A stretch of DNA of 64,000 bases from Myxococcota bacterium (lineage in GTDB: Bacteria; Myxococcota_A; UBA9160; UBA4427). Shown in pieces: positions 43,980 through 52,310 of the stretch. The stretch lies in the NCBI GenBank assembly GCA_028823175.1, contig JAPKBZ010000001.1, positions 1 to 64,000 of the forward strand, written 5' to 3'. A model generated the notes under the pieces. The model did no database searches. It saw nothing but the letters and a program-made list of their open reading frames with translations, and was not told the origin of the DNA. The translations under genes were made by a program, and so were the position numbers. Within the stretch, counting starts at the first letter, position 1, and every line of letters begins with the position of its first letter.

Positions 43980-46163
43980 TTATTCCTTCTTCGAAGTTCG
44001 AGCCCCGGGGCGCACGATGGCCGAGGTCAGATGCGCGGCCTCGGTGGCGGTGAGCAGAGGTAGAATCTGCACCTGCCCCGGGGCGAGTTCGCCCGCCGCC
44101 GCCGCCTGGGCAGCTCGAAAAATTGTTTCGGCGAGGGCGTTCCCGCTGCCTTCAAGGGGCGCAGCGATTTTAGCCGCGGCATCGGCGTCGCCCGAACGGA
44201 GCAGAGCCCAGGCCAGCCGCCTTCGAGCCGCCGGATCGTTGGGGTGCGTGTCGAGCCGGCTGCGGTCCAGCTCGATCGCCTTCTCGTAGAGGCCGAGAGT
44301 CGCGAAGAGCAGCGCGAGGTGCTCTCTTGCAGCGGCACCCTCCTCGCTCTTGGGCATGCTACCGCGCTTGAGGAGATCCTGGAAATAGATCGGGATCACG
44401 CCGTTCTGGATCGCCCATCGGGGTTGCGCCGCGATCACTCGCTCGATCTGAAATCCGCGCTCGGGGTCGAAGGGGATGCCCTGGCGCCGGTAGAAGGAGA
44501 CCACCCGGGCGAGGTTCTGCTGGTTGGCGGAGTTGGTGCGCAGGTAGACGGCGCTCGTCAGGTTGCGAAAGATGGGGATCCAGCCGGGCGTGCGCTCGAG
44601 GTGCGCAGCGGTGTAGTGCCAGGGACGATCGCGTCGTCCCTGTTGGGGTAGACGGCCGCCGAGGAAGAGGTCGATCCCGTGCCGGTCAAGGAGTTGGCTG
44701 AAACTCTCTCCGGGCCTTTCGCCGCGTCGTTCGAGGATCGGGCGATTGGCCGCGATGGTTTCGGGTTCGACGTTCAGGGTGCCGTTGAGGAAGGTTTGCA
44801 CCTCGGGCGAGAGCCAGAAGCCATAAAAGCCCCCGGCCGAGTACTCCGCGTAGAGGGTCCCCTCGACTTCGGCATCGGCGAGCATCCAGGTCGCCTGAGC
44901 ACGGTATTTTGCGGCGGGGTAGGGGGCCGCATAGCCCGAGAGGCTGTGCGGCATGATCCCGGAAACCATGGGCCAGGGCCCGAGTGCGATAAAGCCGGCC
45001 GCGAGGGCGCACGCCGCGAGCGCGCCGGCCCAATCCAGGACCCGAGCGTGCCCGGGCAGCCGGCGTCGTAATCCGAGGCTCGCCTGGGCGAGGACGATTA
45101 GGGGCAGTACGCCGAGCCAGGCGAAACGAACGGCGATGAGTGGCGCCCACAGCGCGGCGCCGGCCATCACGACGAGGGCCGGGTCCAAACCGGGCGAGGC
45201 CGGCGTTTCGTCCCTGGCATCGCCGGTTTCCGTGGCGGTCCCCGAGGTGCGCCAGGTTTGAAAAAAGCTCGCGAGTCCGACCCCGGGCGTGGTGAGCCAA
45301 AGAAACCACAGGGTCGCCCAGGTCAGCGGGGCGGGGGGAAGCCGGGCTTGGGGCCAGGCGAATAGATCCACGGGGCGCCACTCGTCGGCGACGCGAGCCA
45401 GGCTCGGGGTTTCTTCGCCGGCGATCCAGAAGGCGAGATGGGGCTCGAAGCCGCTCGGATTGAGAAGCGTGGCCAGGGTTCCGAGAACCACTACGAGAGC
45501 GATGGCTCGGGCGCGCCGCATCGTCTCTCGGCGACGGGCGCCCCCTTCCAGCAGGCCGGCGAGGACGATGCCTGCGAGAGCGGCCAGGGTGAGAATCGGC
45601 CCCAGTACGAAGGAGGCGTGAAGGTTGGCCCAGAGGGCGAAGACGATCACGGCTCCAGTGATCTGTCCGAGAGAGGGCACCCTGCGATGTTCGAAGAGCA
45701 GGCGATAGAGGATGAGCAGCGCGAGCATGCTGAAGAGGTGAGGGCGGATCTGGACGAGGCGGTAGGCGGCCAGGGTGATGAATGCCCCGGTCCCCAGCGC
45801 CGTGATCCAGGGCGACCGACCGGCGCGCTGGAGGATCGAGGCGAGGAGACCGATGAGGGCCGCGACAAGCACGACGTGGAGGACACGCAGGGCTTGGAAG
45901 CCCCCGAATTGCTGGGTGAGGGCGAAAACGACATCCGTCCCCCAGGCGGCGGGCAGCGGCGCGCCCAGGGCATCGGCGAGCAGGGGGTCGCCCCCCAGCC
46001 ACGGCCCCTCGGCAAGGTAGGCACTGCCCAGGGAGAGGTGGATCCAGAGATCGTCGCTCAGGATCGGCTGGCCCGCAGCGAGAAGCAGGCCCCCCACCAA
46101 GGCCAGACCAGCGACCCCAGCGATCCAGGCGGGGATCTTCTCGGCGAGGGACGAATCCTTCAT
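43980..46163 (-). CDS. Polytopic membrane protein, GT-C-glycosyltransferase-like with TPR tail
   Basis: The 727-residue protein has ten or so predicted helices in the first 480 residues, a DDLWIHLSLG segment after helix 1 in the position where GT-C glycosyltransferases carry acidic catalytic residues, and a long soluble C-terminus with Ala-rich helical repeats. I assign GT-C similarity only tentatively. It lies 23 bp downstream of the outer-membrane protein gene on the same strand. ATG 46163 was chosen over an extension to 46274. Confidence 0.6.
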   Translation of the reverse strand: MKDSSLAEKIPAWIAGVAGLALVGGLLLAAGQPILSDDLWIHLSLGSAYLAEGPWLGGDPLLADALGAPLPAAWGTDVVFALTQQFGGFQALRVLHVVLVAALIGLLASILQRAGRSPWITALGTGAFITLAAYRLVQIRPHLFSMLALLILYRLLFEHRRVPSLGQITGAVIVFALWANLHASFVLGPILTLAALAGIVLAGLLEGGARRRETMRRARAIALVVVLGTLATLLNPSGFEPHLAFWIAGEETPSLARVADEWRPVDLFAWPQARLPPAPLTWATLWFLWLTTPGVGLASFFQTWRTSGTATETGDARDETPASPGLDPALVVMAGAALWAPLIAVRFAWLGVLPLIVLAQASLGLRRRLPGHARVLDWAGALAACALAAGFIALGPWPMVSGIMPHSLSGYAAPYPAAKYRAQATWMLADAEVEGTLYAEYSAGGFYGFWLSPEVQTFLNGTLNVEPETIAANRPILERRGERPGESFSQLLDRHGIDLFLGGRLPQQGRRDRPWHYTAAHLERTPGWIPIFRNLTSAVYLRTNSANQQNLARVVSFYRRQGIPFDPERGFQIERVIAAQPRWAIQNGVIPIYFQDLLKRGSMPKSEEGAAAREHLALLFATLGLYEKAIELDRSRLDTHPNDPAARRRLAWALLRSGDADAAAKIAAPLEGSGNALAETIFRAAQAAAAGELAPGQVQILPLLTATEAAHLTSAIVRPGARTSKKE

Positions 46164-46186
46164 GACGAGAGGATAGGAGTTGTCCC

Positions 46187-47587
46187 CTATTCGGGCGACC
46201 AGCGGAACCGGATGCCCAAGTGGCCCGTATAGGCCCAGCGCTCCTTCTCGAAGTGAAAATCGGCGTACTCGCACTGGGTGGAGTCACCGACGACACAGTT
46301 GCGCTCGTAGTTGACGTTGTTCATTTCGACGTTGGAGCCGGAGCCATAGGGGCCGGTGATTGGGTCTCCGGTCGTGTAGTTGTTGGTCTGGGCTTCGTTC
46401 TGGGCTCGTCCACCCATATCGAGGTCTCCCATGAACCGGTAGGCTCGCAAGCCGCCATAGAGAGAGACTTGGAACTCGCCAAGCCGACCCGTATCCAACT
46501 CGAGTTCGAGACCGGGGCCGATGCCGTGGTAGACCTTGGAGTCTCTGATGTCCAACTCGATCTCGCGGAAGCCCGCGTCCGTGGGTGTGGCCGTGTCGGG
46601 AAATTGGGGGATGATTGTTCCATCGTAAACGTTTTGGGTTGCTCCTTGCGGAATGAAAGAGCACGTGCCTAGGCCGAAGCACGGGTCTGGGTTGGGGGCG
46701 TAGATGTAGCCAAGATTGGGCAAGCAAGGCTCTCCCGGAGCGCAGATAGAGTCTCCGGGCGTAAAGGGATCCTCCAAATTTAGGGGGAGGACCTGATTGG
46801 CCACTTGCACTGCCAGCCGCAGTCGGCCTGACATGTCAAGCTCTTCGCGCATATATTCGAAGCTAGGTTTGAGCCTGAAGGTTCGACCTCCGATCTTGAA
46901 GGTGAAGGCGATGCCTGCCCCGGCGGCGACGACCAGTGGGTCGGTCTTGATGCGAACCTGCGCTCCCTGACCGATGAAATTCGAGGCCTCGTACACCAGA
47001 ATTTGCTGTTGGTTGCCACCGTCATAGACAGTGCTGGGGAGATAGGGCAGGGTCATCGTCTCGGAGACCGAGCCCGTTTTGGCGAGGCTGCGGTCCAGGG
47101 CAAATGCGTAGTCGACATCGGCGTGTACCATGAGCCGGGGATCGCCTATTTCGGAACAGAAATCGCAGTCGCGGAGCGCAGGCGACATGAGCTCCACGGC
47201 GACCCCAAAATAGGGCGTCATCATACGGTCGCCCTCGCCGGTGGTCGTCTGACCTGACACGGTCAGGTAGTTGGGGGGTAAGGTCGGCACATTGAGGCCT
47301 GCAACGATGGTCGGAGGCACCTTGGCGCCGAACAGTTCGCTCGCCTTAATCGAGCCCGACGCCGACTGAGCGAAAATCCCCCCTTGAATTGCGATTGCCG
47401 GCGCCCACCGATAGAGGCTCGAAGAGGCCCCCTCGTTCTCGGAGTTCTCGGAGTTCTCGGCGTTCTCGGCGTTCTCGGCGTTCTCGGCGTTCTCGGCGAT
47501 GGCGGGTAAGCCGATGGCTAGGCTGAGGCAGAGGATAAAAAGCCCCCGCACTCCTTTCGATTCGAGTCTCTTGACGAATTGATGCAT
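46187..47587 (-). CDS. Outer-membrane beta-barrel-like protein with N-terminal EN repeats
   Basis: The 466-residue protein has a signal peptide (LFILCLSLAIGLPAIA) followed by a hydrophilic EN-rich segment encoded by seven tandem 9-bp units, then alternating beta-strand sequence with aromatic residues ending RFRWSPE. Paired cysteines (CDFC; CAPGEPC) suggest disulfides. Its family is not recognised. It is divergent from a TonB-dependent receptor gene, consistent with a linked uptake role. Confidence 0.65.
   Translation of the reverse strand: MHQFVKRLESKGVRGLFILCLSLAIGLPAIAENAENAENAENAENSENSENEGASSSLYRWAPAIAIQGGIFAQSASGSIKASELFGAKVPPTIVAGLNVPTLPPNYLTVSGQTTTGEGDRMMTPYFGVAVELMSPALRDCDFCSEIGDPRLMVHADVDYAFALDRSLAKTGSVSETMTLPYLPSTVYDGGNQQQILVYEASNFIGQGAQVRIKTDPLVVAAGAGIAFTFKIGGRTFRLKPSFEYMREELDMSGRLRLAVQVANQVLPLNLEDPFTPGDSICAPGEPCLPNLGYIYAPNPDPCFGLGTCSFIPQGATQNVYDGTIIPQFPDTATPTDAGFREIELDIRDSKVYHGIGPGLELELDTGRLGEFQVSLYGGLRAYRFMGDLDMGGRAQNEAQTNNYTTGDPITGPYGSGSNVEMNNVNYERNCVVGDSTQCEYADFHFEKERWAYTGHLGIRFRWSPE
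47435..47497 (-). repeat. Seven-unit 9-bp tandem repeat in OMP gene
   Basis: Two GTTCTCGGA units followed by five GTTCTCGGC units (plus-strand reading) encode a repeated Glu-Asn-Ala/Ser triplet directly after the signal peptide. As units are multiples of 3, copy changes alter only the linker length. Confidence 0.9.
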
Positions 47588-47744
47588 TCACGCGAGGATG
47601 CCCCCTCGACGCGTTCGGTGCAACAAGTACCCGGACGGCGCGTTGTCCCGCGTGACTATATGCACACTTACTGACCTAACCCTGCTGGGATCCTGCCCAG
47701 ACGAGAATCGTCTCCTTCGGTCCTCGAGGTGTGGAGAAAACGAA
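47588..47744. promoter_or_regulatory. Divergent promoter region, OMP / TonB receptor
   Basis: 157 bp between two outward starts. An in-frame extension of the receptor to 47598 exists but has no domain support. GGAG at about 47733-47736 is the receptor's ribosome-binding site. No clear -35/-10 pair was chosen. Confidence 0.4.
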
Positions 47745-50700
47745 ATGAGCGAGCGGTTCGTGTTGGGCCTGCCGCAGTCGGTTGGCGAGGGCGGCGTTTG
47801 CTCGCGACTCGTTCGCCCGAGTAAGGAATCGGCTGGGGAGAGGGCGACCCGAGCAGGGACTCGGGTCGGGAGACAAAGCGCCACAGCTACATCGCGCTGT
47901 CGCTTGGTCCTGGGCTGTGGGGCGCTTTTCCTCGGGCTGATGCCCGGAGTGGCATCGGCCCAAAACTCCCCCGCCGCGGGCGAAAGCATCGCCCCCAAAG
48001 CGTCGTCGGCTTCCTACGAGGATGCGCAACTCGATGCTGCGGAGTTCGAGCCCATCGATGAAAGCGAAGAGGACGAGTTTGATTCGCTCTCCGGGATCGA
48101 GACCATCGAGATCAGCGGCAAGCGCGGCCAGGCCGTAGACATGGACACGGCGGAATCGGTTACGGCCTTCGACTCCGCTGACCTCGATGCCCTCGGAGTC
48201 AGTGATATCTCTGACATCTCCCAGGTGACGCCCAATCTTGAGATCCGAGTCTCGGGCGCGACCAGCGCCAACTTTTTCATTCGCGGCGTAGGCCTCGCAG
48301 ATTTCAGCGCCAATGCGGCCAGCGCCGTGGCGATTTATCAGGATGGCGTGGCGCTCAACTCTCCCGCGATTCAGATCGGGCAGATCTTTGATGTCGAGGG
48401 GATCGAGGTTTTGCGCGGCCCCCAGGGTGGCGGGAGCGGGCGGAACGCGACGGCGGGGGCGATCAAGATTTTCTCCCGCAAGCCCACGGGAAATTTTGCA
48501 GCCGATCTCAAGACGACGACCGGGCGCTACCAGAGCGATGATGCTCGCAATGCGCTGATCCAGTCCTACGAGGGGGCCATCGAGATGCCCATCATCGATG
48601 ATGAGCTCTCGACGCGCATGGCTTTTCGGCTCCAGACCAACGATCCCTACCAGTACAACGGTTGCGGGGATCTGCCCGCAATCCCCACTAATCCTCCGCC
48701 CACCCCGGGGAGTGCTCCTCCCGGCAGGCCGCTCAATCAGATTGGGCCCGTTCCCTTCCAGCAGTTTTCGCCCAAAGGGACCTACAACTCCTACAGGGTA
48801 ACGGAGTTACTGCCAGCGGGGGTTTCGCTCTGCGGACGTCTGGGTATCCCCGGCCCCAGGTATATCTCTATTCCTTTTAGCTCCTGGATTCCCGGCGGCT
48901 ACGACGAAACGCCCGCAGGTCTTCCCTCGGCAGTGGGAGACAAGGGGAATTGGGGGGTTCGCAACCAGATCCGCTACCAGCCCCTGAGCGCCGTGGTCGA
49001 TATGGACTTTATCCTGAACATGCACGGGGGGCGCGTTGATCAACAATCGACCCTGGGCCAGGCCATCGGAACCTCCGGGTTCGAAGTGGCGCCGGGAAGC
49101 GGCTGGGGACCGGGTGTCGGTAAAATTGTTTCTTCTGTGGCTGCGACTAGTTTCGGCGGGAACGTTGGTAGGGGCGAGAACTCTTACACGGAGCGCGACG
49201 CTGCGTCGGACTTGGTCGCTCTCTTCGACCGGGCCGCAGCAGCAAGAAATATAGACAAGACCAACGCAACTGATGCTGACCCGCTCGTCATTGAGGCCAA
49301 GAATGAGGCGGTCGCGGCCCTCCAAGAAAACCTGTCGAGAAAAAATCCGCTCGATAGCGGGCCCTATCGCGGCGACTACAACCGAGTGGGCCAGACAAAG
49401 CTCGATACCTGGGGCACCTCTCTCAACGGAAAACTTTATTTCGATAGCGTAGAGTTGCATTGGATCACGGGGTACGAGGGCTACGACCGCTTTCGTGAAA
49501 CCGATCAGGACTTTACCTCGTTGGAACTCTTCGAGGCGAAGTTGACGGATTCGGCCTGGCAGTTTTCACAGGAAGCCCAAGTCACGGGTGAAGCCGACTC
49601 GGGTCTCTTTAATTGGACTGCGGGTGGCTATTTCCTCTACGAGGATCTCGAATTTCGGAACCAGCAGTTCATTAGCTCGGACGTTGTGGGCGAGCAGGTT
49701 TGGGTACGAAGCTTTGAACAAGAGACCACGGCTTTCGCCTTCAATACGGGTTTTTCATGGGAATTCGTTGAAGATCTGATTCTTGAAGTCGGCGCCCGCT
49801 ACAACTGGGAGAGCAAGAATTTTAGTCTCTTCATCGACCGAAATAGCCTTACTCAAAGTGAAATCCGGAGCGAAACCTGGAAGTCGCCGACGGGAACGGT
49901 CAGCCTCACCTACCGGGTCGATGACGCCATGGCCATCTACTGGAAATACGGACATGGGTTCAAGGCGGGGCACTTCAACAGCATTGATATTAACGATCCG
50001 CCTGCCGATTCCGAGTCCATCGACGCCATCGAGGCGGGGTTCCGGGGGGTTTTCTTGGACAGTCGGCTGTCCATGGACGGGGCGATTTTCTACTACGAGT
50101 ACAACAATTACCAGGTCTTTCTTTTCGACGATCAGCCTTCGAGCCCCCCGTCTTTGGCGATCAAGAATGCGGCGGAAACCGAGCAATACGGAGCTGAATT
50201 CAACTTCACAGCAGAGCCTCTCCGTGACCTTGTCGCCGACGAGTGGTCGGGGCTGGCTATCACAGGACGCTTCAGCTGGCTGCAAAGCCGCTTCCTTGAC
50301 TTCACCAATCCGCGAACGACTGTTTCGGGCAATCAGCAACTCACGAAAATTGTTGACTACAGCGGGAATAGTCTTCCTAATTCGCCGAACTACAAGGTAA
50401 GTGCCACTGTGGAGTGGTATTTCGACTTGGGCAGCCTTGGCGTCGTGATTCCCCGATACGATTTCGCTTGGACGGACGATCTCTACTTCGATCCGAGCAA
50501 TGGCATCGGAGTCTCTCCGAACTCGCAAGGCGGGTTCGGCAACCTTCCCGAGCTGACTCTGGGCCAGCCAGCCTACGCAATTCACAACTTGAGGCTGAGC
50601 TACCGGAACGCGGACTCCAACGCGGAGGTGTCGTTGTGGGTGAGAAATCTGACCGACCAGCGATACAAGAGTTACGCCTTCGACGCGACATCGTTCAACG

Positions 50701-50765
50701 CTGTGATCCTGAATTTCGTCGGGGAGCCGCGCTCCTTCGGGATCGACTTCGCGCTGAACTTCTAG
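47745..50765 (+). CDS. TonB-dependent outer-membrane receptor
   Basis: The 1006-residue receptor begins with an unusually long, Arg/Ser-rich N-region before the signal core (cleavage likely after SASA72), then a TonB-box-like IETIEISGKRG, a plug with FFIRGVGLADFSANAASAVAIYQDGV and VLRGPQG..GRNATAGAIK, and a C-terminal barrel ending in Phe. The nearest relatives are the OM receptors of oligotrophic marine and soil bacteria; substrate unknown. It is divergent from the OMP gene. Confidence 0.93.
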   Translation: MSERFVLGLPQSVGEGGVCSRLVRPSKESAGERATRAGTRVGRQSATATSRCRLVLGCGALFLGLMPGVASAQNSPAAGESIAPKASSASYEDAQLDAAEFEPIDESEEDEFDSLSGIETIEISGKRGQAVDMDTAESVTAFDSADLDALGVSDISDISQVTPNLEIRVSGATSANFFIRGVGLADFSANAASAVAIYQDGVALNSPAIQIGQIFDVEGIEVLRGPQGGGSGRNATAGAIKIFSRKPTGNFAADLKTTTGRYQSDDARNALIQSYEGAIEMPIIDDELSTRMAFRLQTNDPYQYNGCGDLPAIPTNPPPTPGSAPPGRPLNQIGPVPFQQFSPKGTYNSYRVTELLPAGVSLCGRLGIPGPRYISIPFSSWIPGGYDETPAGLPSAVGDKGNWGVRNQIRYQPLSAVVDMDFILNMHGGRVDQQSTLGQAIGTSGFEVAPGSGWGPGVGKIVSSVAATSFGGNVGRGENSYTERDAASDLVALFDRAAAARNIDKTNATDADPLVIEAKNEAVAALQENLSRKNPLDSGPYRGDYNRVGQTKLDTWGTSLNGKLYFDSVELHWITGYEGYDRFRETDQDFTSLELFEAKLTDSAWQFSQEAQVTGEADSGLFNWTAGGYFLYEDLEFRNQQFISSDVVGEQVWVRSFEQETTAFAFNTGFSWEFVEDLILEVGARYNWESKNFSLFIDRNSLTQSEIRSETWKSPTGTVSLTYRVDDAMAIYWKYGHGFKAGHFNSIDINDPPADSESIDAIEAGFRGVFLDSRLSMDGAIFYYEYNNYQVFLFDDQPSSPPSLAIKNAAETEQYGAEFNFTAEPLRDLVADEWSGLAITGRFSWLQSRFLDFTNPRTTVSGNQQLTKIVDYSGNSLPNSPNYKVSATVEWYFDLGSLGVVIPRYDFAWTDDLYFDPSNGIGVSPNSQGGFGNLPELTLGQPAYAIHNLRLSYRNADSNAEVSLWVRNLTDQRYKSYAFDATSFNAVILNFVGEPRSFGIDFALNF

Positions 50766-50811
50766 CGCCTCTCTCGGAGCGCCTCGCGCACGACTCTTTA
50801 TACGAGGCCGT

Positions 50812-52227
50812 TCAGGGGATCGAGTAGCCGAGGGCTCGGAGTTGGTTGAGCTGAATCTCGTCGATCTCGAGCGCGTCGGGGACGTCCCAGGGCGGTGTTT
50901 GCTCCAGGTATCCCTCAGCGAGGCTTCGAAGGCGTTCGGTGGTCTCGGCCTCGTCATTGATCAGGTCGGTGAGTTCCGCGGTGTCCACTCGGCTATTGAA
51001 GAGTTCTTCCTTCGTGCTGCCGTCGGAAGTCGTCACCTGCATGTAGCGATAGCCGTCCTCGAGCACGGACACGGTGTTGGCGATGTTGGCCCCGCGCCGA
51101 CCCCAGTTCTGGTCGAGGTGAGCGAAGGAAGCGCCTTCACCGACGATTGATTCGTTGCGCGCGGCAGCGAGCAGAGCGGGGACCTGGGACTTTCCGTCAA
51201 CTTCGCCCAAGCCGTCGATGCCGAGGAGATCGAGAATCGTGGGCCAGACATCGACATTTTGCGTGGGCTGGTCGACGACCACGCCGCCGGGAATCTTGAA
51301 GGGAAGGCTCATGATCAACGGCACCTCGGTGGTTTCGCGATAGACCCCGCGAGCGTGGCCTTCTGCGCCGCGTTCTCCGAAAGCTTCCCCATGATCCGAC
51401 GTGATCACGATCAGGGTGTTCTCCAGGTAGCCCTCCCGCTCGAGGTACTTATAGAGCTCCCTTATGACCAAGTTGGTTCGCAGGACCGAGTTGTCGTACA
51501 CCGAGGAGTAGTCCGTGCCGAATTGGGCCGAATCCTCGTCGTAGAGATACTCGTGCACGTCCATCAAGTGCAAGTAGAGAAACCAGCGTTCATTGCCATA
51601 GATGCGAAAAAACTCCATGGCGGCGAGGACCGCGTCCTCGTCGGTCCCCCCCGCTTTCAGGGTGGGATTCGCCAGCCTGATCGAGGGATCCACGGCCTTA
51701 CTCGTCGGGCGAGTGTAGACATCAAAGCCCTGGTCGAAGCCAAAGTAGCCCTCGACCCAGCCGTTGCGGTAGAGGCCTGCGGTGAGGAAGCCGTTTTCGG
51801 CGAGGACTTCTGCGGGCATCCGGGCGTCCTGGGAGAGGACGTGCTCGAAGCGGGTGACTCCGGAGCGAACGGGGTAGAGACCCGTCCACAGGGACGCCAT
51901 GGAGCATTTAGTCCAGGAGGACTGGGCGAGGTGGCTGCCGAACACCACCCCGTTCTCGGCCAGTTCATCGAGAAAGGGCGCCGTTGGCCTTTCGTAGCCG
52001 TAGGTGCTCAGGCGGTCCGCACGGAGGGTGTCGACCAAAATGAAGAGCACGTTGACATCGTCGCGCTCCGAGAGTTTCTCGATGTCCGCCGCGGTCCCGT
52101 TGGGCCGCTCCGGGGCGGGGAGCTGCAAAGAGACTCGAACGAATTGGGCGAAGTAAAGGCCGACGACCAAGCCCGCCGCGGCGAGCCACGGCCAACGCTG
52201 ACCCAAAATCTTGCGGATCTGGCTCAT
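50812..52227 (-). CDS. Sulfatase-fold enzyme lacking the formylglycine cysteine
   Basis: The 471-residue protein has an N-terminal membrane anchor (WLAAAGLVVGLYFAQF) and the sulfatase/alkaline-phosphatase core: metal residues in FILVDTLRAD (Asp66, Asp71) and TSDHGEAFGE. At the formylglycine site the CxPxR motif is replaced by T106-K-C108-S-M, so Thr takes the nucleophile position. It is therefore more likely a phosphodiesterase or transferase than a classical sulfatase. It is convergent with the TonB receptor and divergent from the TPR lipoprotein gene. Confidence 0.85.
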   Translation of the reverse strand: MSQIRKILGQRWPWLAAAGLVVGLYFAQFVRVSLQLPAPERPNGTAADIEKLSERDDVNVLFILVDTLRADRLSTYGYERPTAPFLDELAENGVVFGSHLAQSSWTKCSMASLWTGLYPVRSGVTRFEHVLSQDARMPAEVLAENGFLTAGLYRNGWVEGYFGFDQGFDVYTRPTSKAVDPSIRLANPTLKAGGTDEDAVLAAMEFFRIYGNERWFLYLHLMDVHEYLYDEDSAQFGTDYSSVYDNSVLRTNLVIRELYKYLEREGYLENTLIVITSDHGEAFGERGAEGHARGVYRETTEVPLIMSLPFKIPGGVVVDQPTQNVDVWPTILDLLGIDGLGEVDGKSQVPALLAAARNESIVGEGASFAHLDQNWGRRGANIANTVSVLEDGYRYMQVTTSDGSTKEELFNSRVDTAELTDLINDEAETTERLRSLAEGYLEQTPPWDVPDALEIDEIQLNQLRALGYSIP

Positions 52228-52310
52228 AGGACGGCGCAGCCTAGCACACAGGATGTCGGTAGGGTTTTCAAGCTCGCGCGAAATCAGGACCCTGGGCTAG
52301 GCTATGGGAC

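Noticed and set aside
44686-46296. 536-residue minus-strand frame overlapping the GT-C-like gene in another frame
   Set aside because: Pro/Arg/Gly-rich composition and overlap with the better hydrophobic frame show it is a shadow.
47435-47497. 9-bp repeat as an on/off phase-variation switch
   Set aside because: Units are multiples of 3, so copy changes cannot shift the frame; only linker length can vary.
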